Positions 35,953 through 46,892 of a stretch of 64,000 bases of DNA are shown here, in pieces. Position 1 is the stretch's first letter, and each line of letters begins with the position of its first letter. Below the pieces are notes generated by a model. That model saw only the letters and a program-made list of their open reading frames with translations. It had not been told where the DNA came from and did not search any database. Source of the DNA: an uncultured Collinsella sp. Its GTDB lineage: Bacteria; Actinomycetota; Coriobacteriia; Coriobacteriales; Coriobacteriaceae. The stretch is taken from NCBI GenBank assembly GCA_900541645.1, contig UQKQ01000002.1, positions 124,001-188,000 on the forward strand, read 5' to 3'. Made by a program: the position numbers and the translations under genes.

Positions 35953-37305
35953 TTAGGAAAGGAGCCACTTCCATGCGGGCACAGCATGTACCACGCCGTG
36001 TTTGCATGGAATATCGGCCTGCTCATCCATGGTAACGATTACCGACTCGCCAAGATCAAACTGGGCCATCGCGGCATCGAGCGCGGCAATTTCGCGCTCG
36101 CGCGTTTTCTCGCTTGTCATATCCACACTTACCTGAATCAGGCCGTAAGCCTGCATGAGCAGTGCATCCCCAGCCACAAAGTCCACCTCATGGCTTTTAT
36201 TCTTATCTTTAATCAGCAGGCGGCAAACCGAACCGGGCCGCACGGCGGGGGTCCTTCTTCTGAGCGCATTGAACACCGCGGTCTCGAGCCTCTGACCATG
36301 ATCCAATGCCGATGCGGGGGAGAACGCTCCGAACATCGCAGGATCGACGGCGTAGACCTTAGACGCAGACCGCGTATTATTTGCAAGCGAACGCGTGAAC
36401 TCCGGCACCGAAAACAGCAGGTAGGCGTCCTCGTAATACTCAAGTAAGTCGCTGAGCGTATTTCGACTGACGGATATCTGTCTGCTCTTGAACTCGTTGT
36501 ACACTTTGTTCACTGACAGCTCTCGTCCCGAAGATGCCATGCACCGCGCCAGAAACAGCGAGGCCAAACGGGGGTTCTTGACGTCGTAACGTTCAACGAC
36601 GTCCATGGCGACCGTTCGCGACGCATATTCCTGTAGCAGCTGAATCGCGTCTGCGGGCGTCTGCTCAAGTGTCGCGATGAATCCCCCTCGCTCGAGATAT
36701 CCGACCAGATGGTGTCGGAGCAACGCTGCAGCGCTTGAGGAGAAGGGCGCGTTCGACTCAGGAACGCCCCCCGTCTTATATCGGACGTATTCCGAAAAAC
36801 TCAACGGAAAAAGCTCTCGCACAAGAGAACGGCCCCTGAACTCGCTCTCAAGTTCTGAGGACAGCATCTTAGAAGAAGATCCCGTCACGTAAACGGTCGC
36901 CTTCTCCGTATCGACCACGCGTCGCAGAAACGCACCCCATTCGGGTATTTCCTGGATCTCGTCAAAGAAAAGGTAGGCGCCCTCGCCTCGAGCAGCAGGA
37001 TATAGTGCATAGAATGTATCGAGCACGTCCGCTAGTAGCGATGGCTCATACGGACGCAAGCGCTCATCCTCAAAATTGAAATATAGCATCCGGTCAAGCT
37101 CGACGCCTTGGCCCTGAAGCCGCCGCATCTCCTGATACAGGCGATACGTCTTTCCACAACGACGGGCGCCCACAATCACATATACGATGTTGTCGCGCTT
37201 TGGCTCCTGCGGGTTGCCCAGATCAAGGTCGCGCTCAAAGACCTGCGGAATCCCCTGTTGCTCAAAGTCCTTTATTTTTTGAGCCACCAAGTCGTTGAAT
37301 GCCAT
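35953..37305 (-). CDS. AAA-type ATPase with DUF4143 domain
   Basis: 450 residues. Walker A is VGARRCGKTYRLY and Walker B is AYLFFDEIQEI, both in the first 120 residues. The C-terminal half has the DUF4143 layout (GGFIATLEQTPADAIQLLQE ... YDVKNPRLASLFL ... LEYYEDAYLLFSV) and a nuclease-like end (HEVDFVAG). These proteins are widespread, patchily distributed and of unknown role. The gene follows a perfect 25-bp inverted repeat directly upstream of its Shine-Dalgarno, and may well be laterally mobile. Confidence 0.9.
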   Translation of the reverse strand: MAFNDLVAQKIKDFEQQGIPQVFERDLDLGNPQEPKRDNIVYVIVGARRCGKTYRLYQEMRRLQGQGVELDRMLYFNFEDERLRPYEPSLLADVLDTFYALYPAARGEGAYLFFDEIQEIPEWGAFLRRVVDTEKATVYVTGSSSKMLSSELESEFRGRSLVRELFPLSFSEYVRYKTGGVPESNAPFSSSAAALLRHHLVGYLERGGFIATLEQTPADAIQLLQEYASRTVAMDVVERYDVKNPRLASLFLARCMASSGRELSVNKVYNEFKSRQISVSRNTLSDLLEYYEDAYLLFSVPEFTRSLANNTRSASKVYAVDPAMFGAFSPASALDHGQRLETAVFNALRRRTPAVRPGSVCRLLIKDKNKSHEVDFVAGDALLMQAYGLIQVSVDMTSEKTREREIAALDAAMAQFDLGESVIVTMDEQADIPCKHGVVHAVPAWKWLLS

Positions 37306-37313
37306 AATTCTCC

Positions 37314-37373
37314 AATCTTGCTCTCCTGCTAATCAAGATTATAACGATTCTTGATTAGCAGGAGAGCAAGATT
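37314..37373. repeat. Perfect 25-bp inverted repeat at the ATPase promoter
   Basis: Arms at 37314-37338 and 37349-37373 (AATCTTGCTCTCCTGCTAAT+CAAGA) are exact complements around a 10-base loop. The inner edge lies 9 bases from the ATG of the DUF4143 ATPase and includes its Shine-Dalgarno flank. A further TCTTGATTAAT copy follows at about 37382. It could be an operator, a translation-blocking hairpin or a terminal repeat. The rest of 37374-37477 shows nothing I recognise. Confidence 0.85.
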
Positions 37374-37477
37374 ATGCGTATCTTGATTAATGGATAAGCA
37401 AGTTTTCTATTAGTGGCCCCTCCCGGAGGATATCGAGCGGCCGAGGGGGCAGGCATGAACGCCTCTAGCCGAAAACA

Positions 37478-37514
37478 AAGTAGCTAAAAAAGCCCCGTCC
37501 CAAATGAGCTACTT
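37478..37514. repeat. GGGAC-core palindrome at the end of the 64-residue gene
   Basis: AAGTAGCT (37478-37485) and AGCTACTT (37507-37514) enclose a core that reads CATTTGGGACGGGGCTTTTT on the minus strand. It overlaps the stop codon of the small gene at 37513. Confidence 0.65.
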
Positions 37515-37707
37515 AACGCCAGGGGTCGGCTTCGAAGAGGGGTTCGCGCTCGGGGCGACGATCGCTATAAGGATCGTAGCCGTCGTCATCCTCGTTCTCG
37601 GCACGGATATAGGGGTCGCGCGGCTTGGGCGCCGGTTTAGGCGCAGGCTTAGGTGCGGCGGGTGCGGCATCGGTCGCCGGCGTGTTCGTCTTGTTCTTGT
37701 CTGTCAT
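37513..37707 (-). CDS. Small Pro/Ala-rich acidic protein
   Basis: 64 residues from ATG 37707, eight bases after AAGGAG; an earlier ATG is too close to it. The sequence is low complexity: (M)TDKNKTNTPATDAAPAAPKP, a PKPAPKPAP repeat, then an acidic, Tyr/Arg-rich tail ending FEADPWR. There is no membrane segment. It lies after the clpB terminator on the same strand. Real-gene status rests on its Shine-Dalgarno and coding style; function unknown. Confidence 0.55.
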   Translation of the reverse strand: MTDKNKTNTPATDAAPAAPKPAPKPAPKPRDPYIRAENEDDDGYDPYSDRRPEREPLFEADPWR

Positions 37708-37763
37708 CTGCATAGCTCCTTGCCATGTACTCACGTTCAACACCATCGATTGTCGCACGAAAA

Positions 37764-37795
37764 AGGGCGGCGGACCCGATTGGATCCGCCGCCCT
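37764..37795 (-). terminator. Rho-independent terminator of clpB
   Basis: On the minus strand an 11-bp stem (AGGGCGGCGGA arm) with a 10-base loop is followed by TTTTTCG, about 45 bases after the clpB stop. Confidence 0.9.
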
Positions 37796-37838
37796 TGGCG
37801 TTTTGCGATGAGGGGCGGTTTTAAAGCCGGCCCAAAAT

Positions 37839-40466
<2,628 letters not shown>

Positions 40467-40555
40467 GGAATCACCTCTCTTGGGGCGGCCGCCCTACGGG
40501 GCGGCTTCACGTTGTTCGAGAAGTATTGTTGCCAGCTTTGTACGATCTTATACAC

Positions 40556-40582
40556 AAATCTAAGTCTCTATATATAAGATTT
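40556..40582 (-). promoter_or_regulatory. Candidate HspR operator upstream of clpB
   Basis: AAATCT-N15-AGATTT, about 90 bases upstream of clpB. On the minus strand it reads AAATCTTATAT-ATAGA-GACTTAGATTT, identical outside a 5-base centre to the box upstream of dnaK (49740-49766). Confidence 0.7.
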
Positions 40583-40643
40583 TCTGAGTGATTGATGGAT
40601 AGGGAGCAGGTGCGCTCACCCGCTACGGCCTCGTCCCCTTACT

Positions 40644-40859
40644 ATCTCAATCTGTAACATCTAGCGGCTGTTTATGGCTCTAGATGTTACAGATCGAGAT
40701 GAAATGACCAGCGCACCCGTTTATCTAAATCTGTAACATCTAGTCAGCAAATAGAGCTCTATCTGTTACAAATCGAGACGAACAGAAAACACCCGGATCA
40801 AAAATCTAAATCTGTAACACCAGGCCCACTTTTAGCGGCCAAGATGTTACAGATCGAGA
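40644..40859. repeat. Three tandem TCTGTAACATCTAG palindromes
   Basis: Hairpin units lie at 40644-40700, 40723-40777 and 40804-40859. Each has a left arm like ATCTNAATCTGTAACATCTAG written short (ATCTAAATCTGTAACA) and a right arm like TGTTACAGATCGAGA. The first is 20 of 21 paired; the others have drifted. They fill the gap between the clpB promoter and the next gene; there is no coding sequence there. Confidence 0.8.
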
Positions 40860-40869
40860 CAGACCGAAA

Positions 40870-40904
40870 ACCACCACAAAGAGGACAGGCACCTTTGTGG
40901 TGGT
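40870..40904. repeat. GGACAG-core palindrome, ACCACCACAAAG arms, copy 1
   Basis: Arms ACCACCACAAAG and CTTTGTGGTGGT enclose AGGACAGGCAC. It ends nine bases from the stop of the gene at 40913. Near-identical copies lie at 41674 and 42541. Confidence 0.85.
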
Positions 40905-40912
40905 CGCGGTTT

Positions 40913-41584
40913 CTACTCCTTCGCCGAACCCGTACTTCCCGATTCGACGGTCCAGGGCATCTCATCCTCGAACAGCCATGTACGGGCAGACCCACTATCG
41001 CGTGCAGTCTGCGGGTCAGGCAAGCAGGTCTGTTTATAGGCATCTTGGATACACTGACCCATAAAATCGTTGAGCTCGGTCTGGTCGCCCTCCATGACAT
41101 AGGCGACATCGCCGTCCATGATGTAGATGCCCGGACCCTCATTGCCCTCGTAGCCCGGATCGTACGAGACATCACATAACTTTGCGCCGTTTGCAGTGTC
41201 CAGCTCGATGGAAGAGTGGCATCCGCCAACCATGTCGTTCGCTTTTGCCCGATAGGACGCATATCCGTACCAACGCTTAAATGTTTTGCCCTTGAGTAGC
41301 TCGGACGCCCTATCGATCAGGCTTGTATCCGTGGTATAGCGCATGGCCCCAAGCTGAATACGCGGATAATTGCTAATACCCAGCACAGCCGGCTGCTCAT
41401 CAAAATCAACGGTAATGGTCTCGGGCTTGTCGTCGCCGGTCAGAAGTTCGACAGATTGAGTCACAGGCTTGACCACCGGCTCCGTCACCGCAGCAGGTAG
41501 AAATGCCATACCGACAGCGCCCGCGCCAACCACAGCGATCGCAAGCGCCAAGACAATCAATCCAATACGGGCAGAACGGCTCAC
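40913..41584 (-). CDS. Membrane-anchored extracytoplasmic protein, unknown
   Basis: About 223 residues from a GTG at 41584; a GTG at 41623 is possible and adds a hydrophobic leader. A short basic N-terminus (SRSARIG) precedes one membrane helix (LIVLALAIAVVGAGAVGMAF). The external domain has four Cys and begins with a Val/Thr-rich spacer (TEPVVKPVTQSVELL). I recognise no family. It is divergent from the gene at 41819, which has the same general layout, and both are bracketed by the same palindrome. Confidence 0.65.
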   Translation of the reverse strand: MSRSARIGLIVLALAIAVVGAGAVGMAFLPAAVTEPVVKPVTQSVELLTGDDKPETITVDFDEQPAVLGISNYPRIQLGAMRYTTDTSLIDRASELLKGKTFKRWYGYASYRAKANDMVGGCHSSIELDTANGAKLCDVSYDPGYEGNEGPGIYIMDGDVAYVMEGDQTELNDFMGQCIQDAYKQTCLPDPQTARDSGSARTWLFEDEMPWTVESGSTGSAKE

Positions 41585-41673
41585 GGCAAAACACCCCACA
41601 ACGCAAACCTTCGCTACCTGCACTAATGATATCGCCAGCCAGCATTATTACCAAAAGAAGCCGCGCGCTCCTC

Positions 41674-41708
41674 ACCACCACAAAGGGGACAGGCACCTTT
41701 GTGGTGGT
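41674..41708. repeat. GGACAG-core palindrome, ACCACCACAAAG arms, copy 2
   Basis: Perfect 13-bp arms (ACCACCACAAAGG / CCTTTGTGGTGGT) around GGACAGGCA, in the divergent promoter region of the genes at 40913 and 41819. It is followed by TTTCGAC, as is copy 3. Confidence 0.88.
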
Positions 41709-41818
41709 TTTCGACGCTAACGGTCGACCATCTCGCGCCATGAGATTAAACTTGAATTGTTCTCTGAACATATCCATTTCTGCCTATCCTCAACAGATCT
41801 TTGTCTCGAGGAGCGCAT

Positions 41819-42487
41819 ATGAAGCCGTCTCATTCCACCGGTCGCAACGTCATCGCCATTCTCGCCATACCCATCGTGATGCTCTTCCTTATCGTCGCCA
41901 CGCCCTTTTCCCTTGGCATCGCCTCGCCCTTCGATTTATGCGGAATGGTCGACGCCGGCTCGCGTGCCACCTCGCTCTCCTTTATCTGTCGCGGCGTGTT
42001 CTACGAAGATGGAATTCCCACCGGAATTTGGCGGTCAATGTTACCGCTGCTCGGAACGATTGACGGATGCTTCCCCCATTTCAGCCTTGAACCTCAGACG
42101 ATGAATTATTTGATCGACGACCAGCCACTCGACTCCATCACCCTCGCTTACGACTATGCTCCAAACACCGATGAGCGTCACATGAACCAAGTCCTCGACA
42201 AACTGCTTGAACAGTGCGGGCTCACCGATGAGGTCGGCCGAACCGTCGACAGCGACCAGAAATTAAAGCGAACAGAACTCCGCCGCATTGGAAAAATCAG
42301 AGAGCGAGGCGGAGCTGCCTACTGGCAGGCCTGGGCGATACGCGACAAGAGCGAATTTGGGCACAGCACCTATATAGTCACTGTCTACACCAAAGACGGA
42401 ATTAAGGACAATGTTGACGATTTCGCGTCATCCAAACTCGGCATCCCCAAAACAACCAAGACTCCCGGCTTGGATGAAATCCTGTAG
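41819..42487 (+). CDS. Membrane-anchored extracytoplasmic protein, unknown
   Basis: 222 residues from ATG 41819; GAGGAG lies just upstream. One N-terminal helix (NVIAILAIPIVMLFLIVATP) precedes an external domain of about 190 residues with four Cys. The last part resembles a compact alpha/beta domain (GHSTYIVTVYTKDGIKDN). GC content is lower than in neighbouring housekeeping genes. No family recognised. Confidence 0.7.
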   Translation: MKPSHSTGRNVIAILAIPIVMLFLIVATPFSLGIASPFDLCGMVDAGSRATSLSFICRGVFYEDGIPTGIWRSMLPLLGTIDGCFPHFSLEPQTMNYLIDDQPLDSITLAYDYAPNTDERHMNQVLDKLLEQCGLTDEVGRTVDSDQKLKRTELRRIGKIRERGGAAYWQAWAIRDKSEFGHSTYIVTVYTKDGIKDNVDDFASSKLGIPKTTKTPGLDEIL

Positions 42488-42540
42488 GGACGCCCATTAA
42501 CATGCCGCTCAACGATCACAACAACATCGAGCTCGTCCCC

Positions 42541-42575
42541 ACCCCCACAAAGGGGACAGGCACCTTTGTGGTGGT
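42541..42575. repeat. GGACAG-core palindrome, ACCACCACAAAG arms, copy 3
   Basis: Left arm ACCCCCACAAAGG (one change) and right arm CCTTTGTGGTGGT around GGACAGGCA, 54 bases after the stop of the gene at 41819. Confidence 0.85.
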
Positions 42576-42669
42576 TTTCGACAAAAAGAGGCCGCCCCGA
42601 TAACAGGGGCGGCATCAAGCAAGTCTATTTTTGGCGTCCCTCAAGACCCAACGAGAACGCAGAAATGTA

Positions 42670-42743
42670 GCCCGGGGCTTACCCTTTCCCGAACGCGACC
42701 CTCGCGAAGCGCGTGAGCGAGCGGGAAAGGGTAAGCCCCGGGC
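42670..42743. terminator. Long GC hairpin after the hydratase gene
   Basis: Perfect 22-bp arms (GCCCGGGGCTTACCCTTTCC+CG) enclose a 30-base loop, ending 15 bases from the hydratase stop. There is no T-run on the minus strand, so it may be a transcript-end stabiliser or repeat element as much as a terminator. Confidence 0.6.
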
Positions 42744-42758
42744 GGACAATTAAGTGCG

Positions 42759-45059
42759 TTACTCGGCAGCGGCCTTGAACTTGTTGTAGTTGATCAGGCA
42801 GCCGGCCTTGACGATGGCACGCTCCTCGGCCGTCATATCGGCAATGTAGAGCTCAATCTGCTCGACCGCACCATCGGCGTGCACCACGTAGGCGGCGATG
42901 TCCTTCAGGTCGCCATCGAGCGCGGCACGGATACCCGGCACAAAGACGTAATCGCCCACCTCAAAGTTGGGCTCGGCCTCCATCTGGAAGGGCACCATGC
43001 CCCAATTCATCACGTTGGAGCGATAGCGCTTGGTGGCGTACTCGTGGACGATGTTGGCCAGGCCGCCAATTACGCGCTGGCAGCTCGCGGCCTGCTCGCG
43101 GGCGCTGCCGTCACCAGGCTTCTTGGCGTAAATCATGGAACCGAACTCGGTCGCCTTGGCATCGGCCGCGACACCCGCGCCGGCCAGCGCCTCAAACACA
43201 CCGGCAAGCTCGGCATCGAACGCCGCCAGGTCGCCCGCGGACTCGCCGGCAACGCGACGCTTCTCCACAGCGTCGACCTCCTTGGAGCGACCCACGTAGG
43301 CCGGGTCGCGGCGGCTCAGCGTAAACTCAGCCAGGCCCAGCGGGTTGGAGCGGAAGGAGCTCGTCTCGCCCGAGGGAATGAGCTCGTCGGTCGTGGTGAC
43401 CGGGTCCATGATCTTGGAGCAAACCTTGAGCAGGATGTCGTCGCCGAGCGGCTCCATCGCGGGCCACGGCTTGATGTTGGGGCCTTCGACCAGCTCGTCG
43501 GCAGGCTCCGCCTTGCCAAAGCCCCAGTACACGCGCTTCTTGTACGGCGCGTCGTCAAAGGTGTACTCGCAGGCCTCGTCCCAAGTGTCCTCGGGCAGGT
43601 CGGTCGCCGGCGTCAGGACGCCGCCGTTGGCAGCCGTTGCCGCAATGGAGCGGGCGTCCATCAGGGCCACGGCGCTCAGCTGGCCATTACCCGGCTTGGA
43701 ACCCTCGCGGTTGGGGAAGTTGCGCGTGGTGTGACGGATCGAAAGGCCGTTGTTGGCGGGCGTGTCGCCGGCGCCGAAGCACGGGCCGCAGAATGCCGTG
43801 CGCACGATTGCGCCGGCCTCCATGAGGTCGTAGATGTAGCCGCGGCGTGTAAGTTCGAGCGCCACGGGCTGGCTCGTGGGATAGACCGACAGCGAGAACT
43901 CGCCGCAGCCGGTATTGGCGCCCTTGAGCACGCGGGCAGCCTGGACCACGGAGTCATAGTTGCCGCCCGAGCAGCCGGCGATAACGCCCTGCTGCACGTG
44001 CAGCTTGCCGTCGACGATCTTGTCGAGCAGGCTAAAGTGCGTCTTGCCCTCGCCGATCTTGGCGGCCTCGAGCTCCACCTCGTGCAGGATGTCCTCGAGG
44101 TTCTCGTTGAGCTCGTCGATCTCAAAGCCGTTGGAAGGATGGAACGGCAGTGCGATCATGGGCTTGATGCTCGACAGGTCGACCTCGACGCAACCGTCGT
44201 AGTAGGCGACATCGGCGGGCTTGAGCTCGCGATAGTCGTCGCCGCGGCCGTGCATGGTCAAAAACGCGTGCGTGTCCTCGTCGGTGGCCCAGATGCTCGA
44301 CAGGCAGGTGGTCTCGGTGGTCATGACGTCAACGCCGTTGCGGTAGTCGGTCGTCATGCTCGCGATGCCCGGGCCCACAAACTCCATGACATTGTTCTTG
44401 ACGTAGCCCTTGGCAAAGACGGCGCGAATGATGGCGAGCGCCACGTCGTGCGGGCCGACGCCGGGGCGCGGGGCGCCCGTGAGGTAGATGGCCACGACGC
44501 CGGGATAGGCGACATCGTAGGTGTCGCGCAGCAGCTGCTTTGCCAACTCGCCGCCGCCCTCGCCCACGGCTATGGTACCCAGGGCACCATAGCGGGTGTG
44601 CGAGTCGGAACCCAGGATCATCTTGCCGCAACCGGCGAAGTTCTCGCGCATAAAGGAGTGGATGACGGCGATGTGCGGCGGAACGAAGATGCCGCCGTAC
44701 TTCTTGGCTGCGGAAAGGCCAAAGACGTGGTCGTCCTCATTGATGGTGCCGCCCACGGCGCACAGCGAGTTATGGCAGTTGGTGAGCACGTAAGGCAGCG
44801 GGAACTGCTCCATGCCCGAAGCGCGCGCCGTCTGGATGATGCCGACAAAGGTGATGTCGTGGCTCGCCATGGCATCGAAGCGAATCTTGAGTGCCTCGGG
44901 GTCGCCCGACGTATTGTGTGCCTGGAGGATCGAATACGCGATGGTGCCGCGCTTGGCATCCTCGGGTGTCTGCGTAATACCGCGCTCGGCAGCCTCGGCC
45001 GCAGGCACAACCTCGCTGCCGCCGCGCAGGTAGATGCCGTCCTCGTACAGCTTGACCAT
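42759..45059 (-). CDS. Aconitase-family hydratase (YbhJ-like)
   Basis: 766 residues from ATG 45059, six bases after GGGAG; this gives the YbhJ-type start MVKLYEDGIYLRGG, while a frame from 45161 adds unrelated residues. Aconitase fold: substrate region SDSHTRYGALGTIAVGEGGG, the [4Fe-4S] Cys in GCSGGNYDS and CGPCFGAG, and the swivel domain with YRSNVMNWGMVPF. The class is distinct from AcnA and AcnB. The exact substrate is unknown; no other TCA genes are nearby. Confidence 0.88.
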   Translation of the reverse strand: MVKLYEDGIYLRGGSEVVPAAEAAERGITQTPEDAKRGTIAYSILQAHNTSGDPEALKIRFDAMASHDITFVGIIQTARASGMEQFPLPYVLTNCHNSLCAVGGTINEDDHVFGLSAAKKYGGIFVPPHIAVIHSFMRENFAGCGKMILGSDSHTRYGALGTIAVGEGGGELAKQLLRDTYDVAYPGVVAIYLTGAPRPGVGPHDVALAIIRAVFAKGYVKNNVMEFVGPGIASMTTDYRNGVDVMTTETTCLSSIWATDEDTHAFLTMHGRGDDYRELKPADVAYYDGCVEVDLSSIKPMIALPFHPSNGFEIDELNENLEDILHEVELEAAKIGEGKTHFSLLDKIVDGKLHVQQGVIAGCSGGNYDSVVQAARVLKGANTGCGEFSLSVYPTSQPVALELTRRGYIYDLMEAGAIVRTAFCGPCFGAGDTPANNGLSIRHTTRNFPNREGSKPGNGQLSAVALMDARSIAATAANGGVLTPATDLPEDTWDEACEYTFDDAPYKKRVYWGFGKAEPADELVEGPNIKPWPAMEPLGDDILLKVCSKIMDPVTTTDELIPSGETSSFRSNPLGLAEFTLSRRDPAYVGRSKEVDAVEKRRVAGESAGDLAAFDAELAGVFEALAGAGVAADAKATEFGSMIYAKKPGDGSAREQAASCQRVIGGLANIVHEYATKRYRSNVMNWGMVPFQMEAEPNFEVGDYVFVPGIRAALDGDLKDIAAYVVHADGAVEQIELYIADMTAEERAIVKAGCLINYNKFKAAAE

Positions 45060-45225
45060 ACTGTCTCCCACTCTGCCCAAAAGATTTGGGCGCATAGCAT
45101 ACATTCGTTCAATATCGTGCCATAGAACGGTTGCGAGTGGGTTACGAATCTCTGCGTTCACTTTATCTCAGTAAAGCAGAGGACGAGTTGGGTCCTGGGG
45201 AGGCAGACTTAGACGCTCAAATGAC

Positions 45226-45289
45226 GAGAGTGGATAATCTCCCACTTTGAGCCTGCAAACAGGCAAAAAACGGGAGATTATCCACTCTC
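45226..45289. repeat. 18-bp inverted repeat between the hydratase and hspR
   Basis: GAGAGTGGATAATCTCCC (45226-45243) and its exact complement (45272-45289) enclose a smaller GCCTG/CAGGC hairpin and an A6 run (T6 on the minus strand). It lies about 40 bases after hspR and could terminate the dnaK operon. The rest of 45060-45225 shows nothing clear beyond the hydratase promoter region. Confidence 0.75.
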
Positions 45290-45297
45290 ATTCTGCA

Positions 45298-45330
45298 GGT
45301 ACTCATTTAAGTCTGTCCCCAATGAGTGCC
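45298..45330. repeat. GGGGACAG-core palindrome at the hspR stop
   Basis: On the minus strand: GGCACTCATT, core GGGGACAGACTTA, AATGAGTACC (one G-T pair). It touches the hspR stop codon at 45330. Confidence 0.75.
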
Positions 45331-45746
45331 TACAGGTCGCCGCCCGTGCCCAGCAGTTTGCGCATGACTTGCTCGGGGTTGACCGAACCGTCGCGCGGGG
45401 CAAGGGCGGTGATCTTCTTCTGCATCTTGTACTCGTGCAGTTCGTCCTCGAGCTGGCGCACGTGGGCGCGGAGCTTTTCGTTCTCGCGCTCGCGCTCCTC
45501 GGCACGCTCCTTCATATCGAGGATGCGCACCACGCCGGCAAGGTTGATGCCCTCGTCGGTCAGTTGGTTGATGAGCTCCAGGCGCTCGATATCGGCACGC
45601 GAATACAGACGCGTGTTACCGCCCGAGCGCTGGGGATTCACCAGGCCCTTGGACTCGTAGACGCGCAGAGTCTGCGGGTGCATGCCGGTCAGCTCGGCCG
45701 CCACGCTGATCATATACAGCGGTTTGTTCCTATTGTCCTCGGCCAT
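45330..45746 (-). CDS. hspR: MerR-family heat-shock repressor HspR
   Basis: 138 residues from ATG 45746 (AGG upstream); longer frames to 45818 add non-family sequence. The MerR HTH reads YMISVAAELTGMHPQTLRVY ... SGGNTRLYSRADIERL, followed by a long coiled coil (ERAEERERENEKLRAHVRQL). HspR represses dnaK and clpB operons in Actinobacteria and uses DnaK as co-repressor. It is the last gene of dnaK-grpE-dnaJ-hspR. Confidence 0.94.
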   Translation of the reverse strand: MAEDNRNKPLYMISVAAELTGMHPQTLRVYESKGLVNPQRSGGNTRLYSRADIERLELINQLTDEGINLAGVVRILDMKERAEERERENEKLRAHVRQLEDELHEYKMQKKITALAPRDGSVNPEQVMRKLLGTGGDL

Positions 45747-45819
45747 GCTACCTGACCCCTTTCCGTCTCGCACATCTCCATCATAAGCCTGCGGCCAGCC
45801 CGTGGGCCACGCAACCAAG

Positions 45820-46785
45820 CTAGAACGTCGCCTTGTAACGGTTGACCTTCTCGCGATAGTCGCGCGTGTCGGCCTCGCGCAGCTTGGTCATGGCATCGCG
45901 CTCGTCATCGGATAGGTTCGTGGGGACCTGCACCTTGATCTCGACGAGCAGCGCGCCCGTACGGCCACGGTGCTTAACGTCGGGCGCTCCCATCTCCTTA
46001 AAGCGGAACTTCTTGCCCGTCTGAGTACCCGCGGGCACTTTCAAACGGACCGTCGCACCGCCGGGTGTGGGCACGTCCACCGTGCAGCCGAGCGCCGCCT
46101 CGTAGACCGAGACCGGTACCTCCATGGTCACGTCGGCGCCTTTGCGCTTGAACAGCGGGTGCTCCTCCACATGCGTGGTCACGACCAGGTCGCCGCGCTC
46201 GCCACCCGCAACGCCATACTCGCCGCGACGCTTGTAGCGTAGCTTGCCGCCGTCGACCGCGCCCGCGGGTACCGAGACCGTGATGGTCTGCTGCTCGCCT
46301 GTCGAGGGAATGCGATAGGTGACCTTGTGCGTCACGCCGCGAAACGCGTCCTCGGCCGAAACATCGACGGTCAGCGACAGGTCGCCGCCCTTGCGAGCAC
46401 GGCTGCGACCCGCGCCGGCACCGGCAGCGCCCGCAGCCCCGGCAAAGCCCGAGCCCCAATCGCTGCCCCAGGCGCCGTTGCCGCTAAAGATGCTGTCGAA
46501 GATGTCGCCCCAGCCGCTGGCGCCCGCGCCGGCACCGTAGCCGCCGCCATATGCGCCGCCCGCGCCCGGCATGCCGCCAAACATGAGCATCTGGTCGTAC
46601 TCTTTGCGCTTCTTCTCGTCCGAAAGCGTCTCGTAGGCCTCGCTGATCTCCTTGAACTTGGCCTCGTCGCCGCCGGCATCAGGGTGATATTTTTGCGCGA
46701 GCTTGCGAAACGCGCTCTTGATCTCTTTGTCGGAGGCGCTCTTGGATACGCCCAGGATGTCATAGAAGGTTTTGCCTGCAGCCAT
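45820..46785 (-). CDS. dnaJ: DnaJ-type co-chaperone without zinc finger
   Basis: 321 residues. J domain with HPD at residues 34-36 (AQKYHPDAGG), a Gly-rich region to about 110, and two C-terminal beta domains (RGDLVVTTHVEEHPLFKRKG, GATVRLKVPAGTQTGKKF). The four CxxCxGxG zinc motifs of classical DnaJ are absent, so this is a CbpA/type II J protein by architecture, although it occupies the dnaJ position. AGGAGAGGAG precedes the ATG. Confidence 0.93.
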   Translation of the reverse strand: MAAGKTFYDILGVSKSASDKEIKSAFRKLAQKYHPDAGGDEAKFKEISEAYETLSDEKKRKEYDQMLMFGGMPGAGGAYGGGYGAGAGASGWGDIFDSIFSGNGAWGSDWGSGFAGAAGAAGAGAGRSRARKGGDLSLTVDVSAEDAFRGVTHKVTYRIPSTGEQQTITVSVPAGAVDGGKLRYKRRGEYGVAGGERGDLVVTTHVEEHPLFKRKGADVTMEVPVSVYEAALGCTVDVPTPGGATVRLKVPAGTQTGKKFRFKEMGAPDVKHRGRTGALLVEIKVQVPTNLSDDERDAMTKLREADTRDYREKVNRYKATF

Positions 46786-46808
46786 CGTAGCTCCTCTCCT
46801 GTTTCATC

Positions 46809-46887
46809 CGCCGCCCAGCGGGCGGCGGCTCATGCTTTCATATGGCACTAGGCCAGAAAGGGCCCCGGGTGTTGCCCCGGGGCCCTT
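46809..46887 (-). terminator. Two hairpins between grpE and dnaJ
   Basis: One stem (AAGGGCCCCGGG arms, 46858-46887) follows grpE by six bases and is followed by TCT; the second (CCGCCGCCC arms, 46809-46829) precedes dnaJ. They may reduce read-through so that dnaJ and hspR are expressed less than dnaK-grpE. Confidence 0.6.
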
Positions 46888-46892
46888 CTCAA

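Noticed and set aside
40640..40910. CRISPR array
   Set aside because: The three repeated units are long hairpins with drifting arms and unequal spacers, with no 28-37 base direct repeat, no leader and no cas genes in the window.
42879..45125. A 748-codon plus-strand open frame opposite the hydratase
   Set aside because: Antisense shadow with His/Gly/Val-rich repetitive composition; the aconitase-family motifs are on the other strand.
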